DNA of 24,097 bases from JAWOGN01 sp046496815 (GTDB taxonomy: Bacteria; Desulfobacterota; DSM-4660; Desulfatiglandales; Desulfatiglandaceae). The notes beneath the pieces were generated by a model. That model ran no database searches. It worked only from the letters and a program-made list of their open reading frames with translations, and was not told the DNA's origin. Shown here piece after piece: positions 1-7,775 of this stretch (the first letter of the stretch is position 1; the number at the start of each line of letters is the position of its first letter). Where the stretch lies: contig JAWOGN010000041.1 in the NCBI GenBank assembly GCA_046496815.1, positions 1 to 24,097 of the forward strand, written 5' to 3'. The position numbers and the translations under genes are program-made.

Positions 1-464
1 CGTCACCCGGTTTCCATTTTTTTGTTAAAGTTGGGCGGCAATGATAATGAGACTATTAGCAAGGTATATGCCGGAAGGGATTGATGCGGATGGCGGCGAA
101 AAGAATCATTTTTATATAGCTTTATCAGTCACTTAGATCAAACAGCATTCCGGGTTCGTGATCAATGCATCGATTTTGGAAAAGCCGGGAGCGGAACGTG
201 TAATTTATTGCAATTGAATGAAGTAATTTCTTGCCGATATGTTGAAAAAAATCACCCGCCCTGTGTCCCACCCGTTTGTGAAAAGCCTTTGAATGGAGAC
301 AGGGAATTTTTTCCACTGTATTTCGTATTTCGGGCTTCCAATTTGTTTTGCGTATCTCTCCCCGGCGTTCGCAGAATCCGCCGGGGCAATCGGTTGGGTT
401 AAAAATGATTTTTTTGGGCGCGCATCCAACAGGGCGAAAATGTATCTCGTTCTGAAATTTCAAG
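1..464. other. Non-coding left flank, no convincing gene
   Basis: This stretch lies downstream of the minus-strand transporter. Open frames exist on both strands but have random-looking composition, no ribosome site and no recognisable domain. Visible structure is limited to a GC-rich hairpin at 360-386, listed separately, and a tandem heptamer TATTTCG TATTTCG at 319-332. The region is richer in A and T than the neighbouring genes. I see no RNA gene. Confidence 0.5.
360..386 (-). terminator. GC-rich hairpin downstream of MFS gene (weak terminator candidate)
   Basis: CCCCGGCG at 360-367 pairs perfectly with CGCCGGGG at 379-386 around an 11-base loop. It sits about 80 bases after the stop of the minus-strand transporter, where a terminator would be expected. 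There is no clear T-run directly after it on the minus strand, so it may be only a 3-prime stabilising or Rho-dependent structure. Confidence 0.3.
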
Positions 465-1847
465 TCATCCCCGTCTTTTGTGTTCATCCGAATGCCGTAA
501 CCGCAACCGTGCGAACACCACAAGCACCGCAAGGGCCAATAGAAAAAACCAGGGAAACCAGGCAATGGATTGGATGAAAACCGTGTTTTCGACACCCTGT
601 GCGCCGAGATCATTGGGGCTGACTTCGATTCGCCGTCGAAGCAGCGCCAGCAAGAGTGAATAGAGCAGCCCGATAAGCCCGTACGCCAGATTGAGTGACA
701 ACCCCTTGAAACTCAATACGGTGGCCCGCTGACCGGATTCGGTGATTCGGTTTAAATAGTGACTCAAGAAGAAGTTCAGTAAATACATGACACTGAAGAG
801 CAGTGCGACCGGAAAAATTCCCAAGACCGGGATAAAGAAAGTCATCCCAGCGAGTCCAACTACCGAGGTGACAGCCATGACAGCCAGGTTGAAGGTGGGC
901 GAATAATTCCGGACCAATGTCCGCGCCACACGCGGGATAAATATTCCCAGCACCGCCAGCCCTGATCCGATCAGTCCGAAAGATGCTTCCGGGAGTTCGA
1001 TGAGCCGGTAGTACTGACTGTTGAGCGTGATGATCATACGGATGGTACTATCGAACAGAAGACCGGCTGCGATGATCACCAGGGGAAACGGTGTCCTCAA
1101 TATCCAGCCCCCTGCCCGGAGCGTCACCCTGAAAGCGTCGGCGATGGAACGTCCACAATCCTTGATTTGTATACACTCCCCGTCAGGTTTCATCACCGCT
1201 TCCTTCATTCGGAGCGTGGTCAACAGGGTTAAGACGGCCATCCCCAGGGTCAGATAAAGTGGGAACCGCAGCGTAATATTTTGCGACAACGTCACATGAA
1301 AGCCCACCCAATCTGCAAATCGTTGCATCAGCGCCGGGTCGTAGACAGCGGCCCCCAAACTCATGGCACCGATGTATGCAATCGATTGGCGGCGCATTTG
1401 AATTTCCAGCACACGGCCCCAATCCTGGGTATTCCCTTCCTCCTTGAGGCTATCGTAGGCAAGGGCCTCATCCGCCCCGCTGGCGGAAGCTTCGGCTGCC
1501 CCGCTCAAAATTCGATTGAGCAAGAATATCATGAAGAGCAGCTTGGGCCTGCCCAGGGGAACCAAGCAGAGCAGCGCCATTTCCGCTACCATAAGGACGC
1601 CTGCAAAAACCAGAAGGTTTCGCCGGCCGACGATGTCGGCAAGCGCCCCGGAGGGAACCTCCAACAGTACGATGCTTGCCGCCCAAACCGCATTGAGCAG
1701 GGCGAACTGCTGGAGTGTCAGGCCGAAATCCAGAAACAGAATGGTGAATACGGGATAATAGAATCGAGCGTTGAAGAACACTCGAAAATAAATAAAGAAG
1801 CGGATGTTGGGTATCGCCAATGGCGATTTATCGGCATGATCTGCCAT
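465..1847 (-). CDS. Major facilitator superfamily transporter
   Basis: Predicted inner-membrane secondary transporter of about 460 residues and roughly 12 hydrophobic segments; the substrate cannot be told from sequence. The MFS loop 2-3 signature is visible as GALADIVGRRN after the second membrane segment (about residues 67-77). A long hydrophilic central loop (about 210-240) separates the two six-helix halves, and the tail is basic. The ATG at 1847 is preferred, with GGGAAGG about 15 bases upstream. A TTG at 1880 would add 11 residues (MKKQGRASRNL) but has a poor ribosome site. The gene is divergent from the kinase-like gene and has its own promoter at 1934-1962. The family is sure, the function is not. 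Confidence 0.85.
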   Translation of the reverse strand: MADHADKSPLAIPNIRFFIYFRVFFNARFYYPVFTILFLDFGLTLQQFALLNAVWAASIVLLEVPSGALADIVGRRNLLVFAGVLMVAEMALLCLVPLGRPKLLFMIFLLNRILSGAAEASASGADEALAYDSLKEEGNTQDWGRVLEIQMRRQSIAYIGAMSLGAAVYDPALMQRFADWVGFHVTLSQNITLRFPLYLTLGMAVLTLLTTLRMKEAVMKPDGECIQIKDCGRSIADAFRVTLRAGGWILRTPFPLVIIAAGLLFDSTIRMIITLNSQYYRLIELPEASFGLIGSGLAVLGIFIPRVARTLVRNYSPTFNLAVMAVTSVVGLAGMTFFIPVLGIFPVALLFSVMYLLNFFLSHYLNRITESGQRATVLSFKGLSLNLAYGLIGLLYSLLLALLRRRIEVSPNDLGAQGVENTVFIQSIAWFPWFFLLALAVLVVFARLRLRHSDEHKRRG

Positions 1848-1933
1848 GAGATTTCTTGACGCCCTTCCCTGCTTTTTCAATCAAAACAATCGTGCCCCCG
1901 CGACGCGGGTAAGGTACGGTAAAATTCCGGTCC

Positions 1934-1962
1934 TTTATACCCTGAAATACCTCCGGGTTCAA
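1934..1962 (-). promoter_or_regulatory. Sigma70-type promoter for the MFS gene
   Basis: Read on the minus strand, TTGAAC (1962-1957) and TATAAA (1939-1934) are separated by exactly 17 bases, five matches of six to each consensus box. Transcription would begin near 1927, giving a leader of about 80 bases to the ATG at 1847. The leader contains a short hairpin (CCCGC-GTC-GCGGG, 1897-1909) of unknown role. Confidence 0.6.
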
Positions 1963-2092
1963 TGGGGGATCAACGGAACGAAATCAGCCCCACTGCTCTA
2001 TGTCAGTAACAACTTAACCGCGTAAAAGTGAACGGCGCAAAAATCAGTGTCTGTTGTATCTGCTGCTTTTCTCCAGTGACACCGAATTCTGC

Positions 2093-2121
2093 TTGACAAA
2101 CGCGCGGCATTTAACCGTAAT
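2093..2121 (+). promoter_or_regulatory. Sigma70-type promoter for the kinase-like gene
   Basis: A perfect TTGACA at 2093-2098 is followed after 17 bases by CGTAAT at 2116-2121 (four of six matches to TATAAT). The predicted start near 2128 leaves a leader of about 85 bases before the ATG at 2213. With the minus-strand promoter at 1934-1962 this gives a divergent promoter region of about 130 bases. Confidence 0.5.
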
Positions 2122-2212
2122 AAACATAGGGAGATTGCATCAAATCAGCGCGTTGAAAACCCGTTAAGGGAATGCGGGGCCGTTGGGATCGCTTTGAGAA
2201 GGGTGGGTTGTC

Positions 2213-3088
2213 ATGGCTGTTCTCACAATTTCGAGAGGCTCCTACAGTCACGGGAAGGAAATTGCAGAGAAGGCCGGCCGGAAGCTGGGCTATACCTGTA
2301 TCTCCAGAGAGACACTCCTGGCAGCTTCCGAAGCGTTCAACATCCCTGAAATCGCGCTGCTTCGGGCCTTTGAAGACACGCCCTCTTTCTTGGATCGCTT
2401 TACCCATGGAAAGGAGAAATACACCGCTTACATTCAGGCTGCCCTGCTGAATCAATTAAAAAAGGACAATGTCGTTTACCACGGCTTCGCCTGTCACGCC
2501 ATTGTAAAGGATATTCCGCGCATTCTGAACGTTCGCATCAATGCCCAGCTTGAAGACCGGGTTCAGATCGTGATGGAACGGGATCAGGTGTCCGAAAAAC
2601 AGGCGGTTCGCTTTCTCAAAAAGCTCGACGATGACCGGAGGAAATGGAGCCGAAAGCTTTACGGTGTCGACCCGGAAAATCCCGGCTTGTATGATCTGGT
2701 ACTCAATCTAAACAAGATCACCATCACCGATGCCGTGAATACCATTTGCAATCTCATCTCACTCAGACAATTTCAAACGATACCTGAATCAAAAAAACAA
2801 ATGGAAAATCTCGCGCTGGCTGCTCAGGTAAAAACCGCCTTGCTGGATTTGAAACCGAGGCTTGAGGTGTCTGCGGGAAATGGAATCGTGGTCGTAAAAA
2901 CAGACACGGAAACCGCCAAGAACCTGGAACTGGTTCGTCGAATGCGAGAAGCCGGGGAGATAATTCCGGGAGTAAAACGGATCAACGTGATGGCCGGGGA
3001 GGCCTTTGAAACGGATTATCCCCGTCCCCCGGAGTCACGCCAAAAATCGACCCGGGACACGACACTTACCTACTTTGGCGAGTTGTAG
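2213..3088 (+). CDS. Cytidylate-kinase-like protein with C-terminal BON-like domain
   Basis: A 291-residue cytosolic protein. The N-terminal 180 or so residues resemble the cytidylate kinase-like (AAA_26, COG1102-type) family: TISRGSYSHGKEIAEKAG at 5-22 is a P-loop of the form GxxxxGK, with Glu16 in place of the usual Ser/Thr, and a basic LID-like segment (RDQVSEKQ...DDDRRKWSRKLYG, 123-151) follows. Residues about 201-262 look like a BON-type alpha/beta domain (VKTALLDL ... GNGIVVVKTDT ... IPGVKRINVMA). These kinase-like proteins are common in Desulfobacterota, but substrates are mostly untested, so CMP kinase activity should not be assumed. GAAGGGTGGG precedes the ATG at 2213. It ends only 14 bases from the convergent acyl-CoA synthetase gene, with no room for a separate terminator. 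Confidence 0.8.
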   Translation: MAVLTISRGSYSHGKEIAEKAGRKLGYTCISRETLLAASEAFNIPEIALLRAFEDTPSFLDRFTHGKEKYTAYIQAALLNQLKKDNVVYHGFACHAIVKDIPRILNVRINAQLEDRVQIVMERDQVSEKQAVRFLKKLDDDRRKWSRKLYGVDPENPGLYDLVLNLNKITITDAVNTICNLISLRQFQTIPESKKQMENLALAAQVKTALLDLKPRLEVSAGNGIVVVKTDTETAKNLELVRRMREAGEIIPGVKRINVMAGEAFETDYPRPPESRQKSTRDTTLTYFGEL

Positions 3089-3102
3089 AAAAGCCATGCC
3101 GG

Positions 3103-4485
3103 TTAAGATCTCGTCTTCCGGGCGAAAACTGCGCCCATGCACTCAACGGCACGGTGCAACTCACGATACACGGGGACGCCACATTCCTGGGCGTGTATAT
3201 GAAAGCCTCGGGCTTCGTCGAACTTACCCAGAAGCCAGCAAAACATGGGTTTACCCGCAGTCCGGGCCATCCTTGCCATTTCCGTCATATCCGGAGTGAA
3301 GGCAAAGCCCCCGACAAAACTGTGTAAAAGAATGGCGTCCACGTTGGGATCCGCACACACCGCACGGACGGCCTCGAAATAAACGCGTTCCGCCCCGTGC
3401 CGTTCCACTGCCGGCCACAAATCAAATGGGTTCATCACGGGCATCCAGTCGGGATAAAAGCGTTTCATCACCTCCCGCGTGTCCGGAGAAATCTCCGCCA
3501 ACTCCAGACCCATTTGTTCCATAAAATCCGAGGAAAGGATGCCCCCCGCTCCGGTGTAAGTGATAATTGCGACGCGACCCCGGCTGTGATGCGGCAGCCT
3601 GGGAAACATCGCCAAGGCCCGGCAAAAATCCATCATCTGCTTGAAATCCAATGCCTCGACCACACCCGCCTGGGCAAGCGCACCGCTCATGACCATGCCG
3701 TTTCCGGAAAGACTGGCCGTGTGGCTTAATGCGGCCCGCGCGCCATCGGCACTCTTTGCCCCCTTGACGACCACGATGGGCTTTTGAGAACCACGGCAGA
3801 TTTCCAAAAACTTCCGTCCGTCGGAGACCGACTCAAGATAGAGACCGATGGCTTTGGTTGTGGGATCACCGAGCAAACTCTCCAAAAGTTCACATTCGTT
3901 TACATCCACCTTGTTGCCGATCGAGCAAACTTTGTTTATGCCCATGGTCCCATGGGACATCGTGTCGATAAGGAATCCACCGGATAACATCCCACTCTGC
4001 ACGATCAGGGAAACGTCGCCTTTTCGGAGCCCGTCATCCCAAATTGTCGGTGCGACAAAGGAAAATACGGAACCATTGGCCGTATCGACCAAGCCCATGC
4101 AGTTGGGACCCCACAGGCGTATGCCGGTGGTGGATACAATCCGCTTCAGCGCATCCTGTAGAGACCTGCCGTCCGCTCCGGTTTCAGCAAATCCTCCGGA
4201 TTCAATCATCGCACCCTGAATGCCCCGCTCCGCGCATTCACGAATCGCCCCGGGCACCAGCGGTGCTGCAATAAATATGATGGCAAGGTCCACGGGGTCC
4301 GGGACCTCCAAAACGGATGAATAGCAGGTGAGTCCCTCGATTTCTCGGTATCGCGGATTTACGGGGTATATTTCACCTTCAAATCCCATCTTGAGGTTCT
4401 TGAGGATTGAATATCCGCCTTTTTGTGCATTGGCGCTGGCGCCGACGATCGCAACACCCTTCGGTTTGAAAAAAAAGTCCATCAT
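3103..4485 (-). CDS. Acyl-CoA synthetase (ADP/NDP-forming) alpha-chain-like CoA-binding protein
   Basis: A 460-residue protein matching the alpha chain of the acetate-CoA ligase (ADP-forming)/succinyl-CoA synthetase superfamily. An N-terminal CoA-binding Rossmann domain starts VAIVGASANAQKGG (11-24). WGPNCMG (125-131) and IVQSGM (161-166) are family motifs. ALSHTASLSG carries His255, the position of the phosphohistidine intermediate, and a third domain contains NPFDLW near 352-357. The family interconverts acyl-CoA plus ADP/Pi and free acid plus ATP and CoA. The ATP-grasp beta half is absent here and not encoded next door, so a separate partner or a different role is implied. AGGAG lies 8 bases before the first ATG of an ATG-ATG pair. 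It is the last gene of the cluster, 161 bases after the DUF1786 gene. Confidence 0.85.
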   Translation of the reverse strand: MMDFFFKPKGVAIVGASANAQKGGYSILKNLKMGFEGEIYPVNPRYREIEGLTCYSSVLEVPDPVDLAIIFIAAPLVPGAIRECAERGIQGAMIESGGFAETGADGRSLQDALKRIVSTTGIRLWGPNCMGLVDTANGSVFSFVAPTIWDDGLRKGDVSLIVQSGMLSGGFLIDTMSHGTMGINKVCSIGNKVDVNECELLESLLGDPTTKAIGLYLESVSDGRKFLEICRGSQKPIVVVKGAKSADGARAALSHTASLSGNGMVMSGALAQAGVVEALDFKQMMDFCRALAMFPRLPHHSRGRVAIITYTGAGGILSSDFMEQMGLELAEISPDTREVMKRFYPDWMPVMNPFDLWPAVERHGAERVYFEAVRAVCADPNVDAILLHSFVGGFAFTPDMTEMARMARTAGKPMFCWLLGKFDEARGFHIHAQECGVPVYRELHRAVECMGAVFARKTRS

Positions 4486-4646
4486 TTGTTTCGCTCCTGA
4501 TTATCAACCCCTACGCGAAGTAAAATCCGGCTGCCATTTCATGGAATGTGGGAAGGCTTTGCGGTCTTGTCAAGGAGATCCCATCGGTTTCCAACCCACC
4601 ATTCCAAAACGCCGAATTGATACCCAAAGGCAACTCCGTGCGAGGG

Positions 4647-5723
4647 TCACATGTAACGCAGGGGCTCGAGCCCCTTTCGTCGTCGAATGGCCTCCAAAAT
4701 TCCCGCTGTACCTGTCATCATATTGTCCCCGTACGGGGCCCCCATTACGATCGGCAGCCGTGAGTTCCGCACCAAGGCGCGTTTGGGCCCGGTCGCCAGG
4801 ATGATCTCAACGTCCCCGTACCCGAAAGCCTTTCGCATATACGCCCCATGGCCGCCCGCTTCCAGGATTTCCTTGTGATGCAGTTTGCCGTCGGCAAGTC
4901 CAACCAGCAGCGTCTCCAACCGTTCCAGGGTGATGTCGGACGTGTGGTATTCGAAAAAGCCGGCGATTTCCTCCCCCTCCATGGCAGCGCCCAACGTGTG
5001 GGAGGTCGCCACATCCAAAATCAGTCGTTTTTCTTTTCCTTTCGCCTGAATATCCATGGATGCGCCCACCATAGCCGCCATACCGCTGTCCATGACATAG
5101 ATTTCATCGGATTGAAACATCTCGGCAGCCGCCGCGATAGAAGCGAGACGGTTGAAGGTCCTTGGAATGTCGTCTTTTGTATAAAGCAAGGCATGCGGAG
5201 AAGGGGTCTCATTCAAGCGCGCGGTAAAAATATGATGCCGATAATCCAAGTGGGAAACGCCTTCCGGTGGGACCCCATGGTCCTGAGCGCACAACCCGAC
5301 CACATCGAATTCAAATGGAACACCGAACCCCTTGACGATTTCCTTCAGCCGTTCAGCCTCCAGATCGCCGATGACCAGGTGACGGTATTTCTCGTTTGTT
5401 CTCAAATCATCCGCCGCGCTGTCTTCGATGACGTGAATGCCCCACGACCTGACCCTCTCCGGGTCATGATGAATCGTGGCGGCAGAGGAAACCGTCATGA
5501 TGACTTCGGACGCCTTTGCGCGTTCCCTCAATACGTTTGCGAGGTGGCCCCCGCCCATTTCACAGCCGGTTATCAACAAATCCCCCTTCAAAATTTGAGC
5601 CCTTTCAGCCATGTACAGCACGGGGGATTTTACAACGGCCTTGTAGGAAATCCCGGATGCTTCATCATAGTAGAGGACATCCATGGTCCCCGCACCGATA
5701 TCCACCAGTAAGAACTTATTCAT
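4647..5723 (-). CDS. DUF1786 family protein (actin-like ATPase fold)
   Basis: A 358-residue soluble protein that I recognise as DUF1786, a family of archaea and anaerobic bacteria sometimes labelled putative pyruvate formate-lyase activating enzyme without good evidence. The N-terminus LLVDIGAGTMDVLYYD (5-20) looks like the phosphate-1 loop of the sugar kinase/Hsp70/actin fold, with Asp8, Gly10, Thr13 and Asp15. Further Gly-rich loops are seen at TGCEMGGGH (about 53-61), VMDSGMAAMVGA and LDVATSHTLGAAMEG. There is no Cx3Cx2C radical-SAM motif, which argues against the activating-enzyme label. It lies 54 bases behind the reductase gene and 161 bases ahead of the CoA ligase gene, probably in one transcript. 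The ribosome site GGGGTCGG is modest. Function unknown. Confidence 0.75.
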   Translation of the reverse strand: MNKFLLVDIGAGTMDVLYYDEASGISYKAVVKSPVLYMAERAQILKGDLLITGCEMGGGHLANVLRERAKASEVIMTVSSAATIHHDPERVRSWGIHVIEDSAADDLRTNEKYRHLVIGDLEAERLKEIVKGFGVPFEFDVVGLCAQDHGVPPEGVSHLDYRHHIFTARLNETPSPHALLYTKDDIPRTFNRLASIAAAAEMFQSDEIYVMDSGMAAMVGASMDIQAKGKEKRLILDVATSHTLGAAMEGEEIAGFFEYHTSDITLERLETLLVGLADGKLHHKEILEAGGHGAYMRKAFGYGDVEIILATGPKRALVRNSRLPIVMGAPYGDNMMTGTAGILEAIRRRKGLEPLRYM

Positions 5724-5777
5724 TTATCCGACCCCATCGGGTGTAAGCGGCGTGCACGTTCCATCTGTCCGACAAAA

Positions 5778-6662
5778 TCACGCAATCTCGTGATCGGCAA
5801 GTTTTTCAAGGGCCAGCACCATCGCCGAATGATCCAGTGCTGCGCCCTCCTTCGCCTTCACTGCATTGAACAGCTCTTGCGCGGTCGCAGTGTTCGGAAG
5901 GCTTACCCCGAGTTCTCTGGCAGCCTCGAGCGCAAGACTTAGATCCTTTTGATGGAGACCGATTCGAAAACCGGGCTCGAACGCACGATTTATCATTCTT
6001 TCGCCATGAACCTCCAGGACTTTACTTCCGGCAAATCCGCCCATCAATGCCGCCCTTACTTTTGATGGATCGGCACCCGCCTTGGAAGCCAAGAGCAACG
6101 CCTCTCCCACCGCCTCGATGGTCAGGGCGACCACGATTTGATTCGCGACTTTACACATCTGCCCATCGCCGTTTGGACCGACATGAACGATATTGCGACC
6201 CATGAGCTCAAAGAAAGGCTCAACTTTCTCGAATATTTCCCTTTTACCCCCGACCATAATGGATAACGTCGCGTTCTGAGCCCCCACCTGTCCACCGGAG
6301 ACCGGTGCATCCAGCATTTCCACCCCCAATGCCTCAAGTTTCTCGGCGAATTCCTTGGTCGCAATCGGGGATATCGAGCTCATATCCACGACAATGGCAC
6401 CTTGCTTCACACCCTCCGCCACACCATTGAATCCAAAAAGAACAACATTTACATCAGGCGTGTTCGGCACCATGATGAAAATCACATCCGACTTCTCCGC
6501 TACCTCCCGGGTGGTGCGGCACGCTTTGGCACCGCTTGCTTCCAGTTCCTTAACAGGTTCCGGGCTGCGGCTAAAGACATGAACCGTGTAACCCGCATTC
6601 ACCAGGTGCCCGGCCATCGGTTTTCCCATTATTCCCAGTCCTATGAATCCGAGATCCGTCAT
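5778..6662 (-). CDS. garR: 2-hydroxy-3-oxopropionate (tartronate semialdehyde) reductase, GarR/GlxR type
   Basis: A 294-residue beta-hydroxyacid dehydrogenase, the usual length for the family. The dinucleotide-binding motif LGFIGLGIMGKPMAGHL is at 4-20, the substrate signature DAPVSGGQVGAQNATLS at 118-134, and the catalytic Lys171 and Asn174 lie in GDGQMCKVANQ. The C-terminal half (MGGFAGSKVLEVHGERM, then GLHQKDL and LPNTATAQELFNA) follows GarR/GlxR closely, more than 3-hydroxyisobutyrate dehydrogenase. Known GarR/GlxR enzymes reduce tartronate semialdehyde to glycerate with NAD(P)H. Here the neighbours (DUF1786, CoA ligase) are not the usual glyoxylate genes, so the real substrate is an inference. 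A strong GGAGGAG precedes the ATG. It is the first gene of the three-gene cluster, and a dyad lies upstream at 6709-6731. Confidence 0.88.
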   Translation of the reverse strand: MTDLGFIGLGIMGKPMAGHLVNAGYTVHVFSRSPEPVKELEASGAKACRTTREVAEKSDVIFIMVPNTPDVNVVLFGFNGVAEGVKQGAIVVDMSSISPIATKEFAEKLEALGVEMLDAPVSGGQVGAQNATLSIMVGGKREIFEKVEPFFELMGRNIVHVGPNGDGQMCKVANQIVVALTIEAVGEALLLASKAGADPSKVRAALMGGFAGSKVLEVHGERMINRAFEPGFRIGLHQKDLSLALEAARELGVSLPNTATAQELFNAVKAKEGAALDHSAMVLALEKLADHEIA

Positions 6663-6708
6663 GTGTCTCCTCCCTCACAGATATTTTTGTAAGCATTCTT
6701 CCGGATAA

Positions 6709-6731
6709 AAACCCGTAATAGTTATGGGTTT
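6709..6731 (-). repeat. 23-base dyad upstream of the reductase gene (operator or attenuator)
   Basis: AAACCCGTAA at 6709-6718 pairs with TTATGGGTTT at 6722-6731 across the 3-base centre TAG; nine pairs are Watson-Crick and one is G-U as RNA. On the minus strand the right arm runs into TTTTTAT, so a transcript heading to the reductase gene could fold it as a weak terminator or attenuator about 45-70 bases before the start codon. As DNA it could equally be a repressor site. Confidence 0.45.
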
Positions 6732-6907
6732 CCCAGCCGAGCCCGGCGCCCGGCTTCAACCCTATAAATGAAAGCGACGCCAACGGTCCTGCCATTCCCC
6801 TACTCAAGGATTTCTTTGAATCGCAAAAGCAGTGAATCATACTTACTCACATGCGCCCAGGGGAGCAAGCGCAGCATGGACAACGCAATGAAAATCCAAA
6901 TGACAAT

Positions 6908-6936
6908 TTGAAAAATTTTACATTGCATGCGATACT
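6908..6936 (+). promoter_or_regulatory. Candidate promoter for the ferritin-like gene
   Basis: TTGAAA (6908-6913) and GATACT (6931-6936) are separated by 17 bases, with five and four of six matches to the sigma70 consensus. Initiation near 6943 would give a leader of about 200 bases containing the dyad at 6959-6976. The rest of 6663-7140 shows no protein-like frame. Confidence 0.4.
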
Positions 6937-6958
6937 GCGCCGGAAACGATAGCAGATT

Positions 6959-6976
6959 TTTGACCGATAGGTCAAA
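6959..6976. promoter_or_regulatory. TetR-type operator-like palindrome
   Basis: TTTGACCGATAGGTCAAA is an 18-base palindrome with seven perfect pairs on each side and one mismatch next to the centre. Length, spacing and the TGACC/GGTCA arms resemble operators of TetR-family repressors. It lies about 16 bases downstream of the predicted +1 of the promoter at 6908-6936, a position suited to repression. No regulator gene is present in the window. Confidence 0.45.
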
Positions 6977-7140
6977 TCAGACAACACGGTTTCAGTATTT
7001 CGTTAACTTAACCGGACGTCGCTCCCCAAAAGGGCCGGATGATGCGGCAATTCTTGACGATTGCGGCGCAAACTGCGCGCTCTCGGCCCCGGCACGGCAC
7101 ATGGGGTTGAAAACGACCCGGTGACAAGGAAGGAACAGCC

Positions 7141-7626
7141 ATGCTTACGACAAGTGAAATCGCTGATCTGGCGATCCAGATTGAGAAGAATGGAGAACGC
7201 CTCTATCGGGATGCGCTGCGAAAGGCTTCCAATTCACCACTCGCTGCCGCGCTTGAGAGGCTCGCCGATGAAGAAGCGCAGCATATCGAATGGTTCTCCG
7301 AGCTTAAAGACGCCGTTCAAACCTCTGTGGATGACCCTCGGGTGGAAGAAATGGGGAAATCGATCTTACGAGGAATTCTGGGAAATCAAGCGTTTTCGCT
7401 TCAGGATGTAAATTTTTCCAGTTTAGAGGACGTGAGATGCCTTTTCGAATCGGCCATTGATTTTGAAAAAGATACCGTACTCTTTTATGAAATGATTCGA
7501 AACTTTATTGAAGATGAAGACACGCTGAAAGACTTGAATAAAATTATTGAAGAGGAAAATCGCCACATTCAGCTTATTCAGGGCTTTTTTCACAATCCAA
7601 AAGTGACAACCGATTCAAAAGGCTGA
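7141..7626 (+). CDS. Rubrerythrin/ferritin-like diiron protein
   Basis: A 161-residue, almost wholly helical protein with two half-repeats, each giving a Glu and an ExxH pair as in the ferritin-like four-helix bundle: Glu15 in IEKNGERLY with Glu45 and His48 in DEEAQHIEWF, then Glu109 in FEKDTVLFY with Glu139 and His142 in EEENRHIQLI. The C-terminal rubredoxin domain (CxxC pairs) of true rubrerythrins is missing. Such short proteins are thought to bind a diiron centre and to act in peroxide or iron handling in anaerobes; the exact role here is inferred. GGAAGGA sits 7-8 bases before the ATG. It is transcribed towards the convergent OmpA gene, with a hairpin after its stop. The 5-prime region contains a promoter and a palindrome. 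Confidence 0.82.
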   Translation: MLTTSEIADLAIQIEKNGERLYRDALRKASNSPLAAALERLADEEAQHIEWFSELKDAVQTSVDDPRVEEMGKSILRGILGNQAFSLQDVNFSSLEDVRCLFESAIDFEKDTVLFYEMIRNFIEDEDTLKDLNKIIEEENRHIQLIQGFFHNPKVTTDSKG

Positions 7627-7649
7627 ACCTGATTTCTTTGCAATCGATT

Positions 7650-7670
7650 CCGGGGCAAAAACTCCCCCGG
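7650..7670 (+). terminator. Hairpin between convergent genes (weak terminator)
   Basis: CCGGGG (7650-7655) pairs with CCCCGG (7665-7670) around a 9-base loop, followed by TTATTT on the plus strand. It lies 24 bases after the stop of the ferritin-like gene. The U-tract is short, so its efficiency is doubtful. Confidence 0.4.
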
Positions 7671-7775
7671 TTATTTCAGACCGAAGATCTTTGACGCGTT
7701 CCATGTCGTTCATGACCTTGAGGAGCCGTTCAACTGCGTTTGTGAGCTCTTTTTCGAGTCCATTTGCACGAACGG

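Noticed and set aside
125..613. 162-codon minus-strand frame at the left edge
   Set aside because: It overlaps the transporter 3-prime end in another phase, has many Cys/His/Arg in random order, and has no ribosome site or known domain.
1897..1909. Hairpin CCCGC-GTC-GCGGG in the MFS leader considered as a terminator
   Set aside because: The stem is only five pairs, has no T-run after it and lies between a good promoter and the gene; at most a leader structure.
4848..5711. 287-codon plus-strand frame opposite the DUF1786 gene
   Set aside because: It is antisense to a well-supported gene, and its composition (His, Arg, Gln, Phe rich) is typical of a mirror frame in a GC-rich gene.
6571..6840. 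89-codon minus-strand frame upstream of the reductase
   Set aside because: It runs out of phase into the reductase start, crosses the dyad at 6709-6731 and has no family features.
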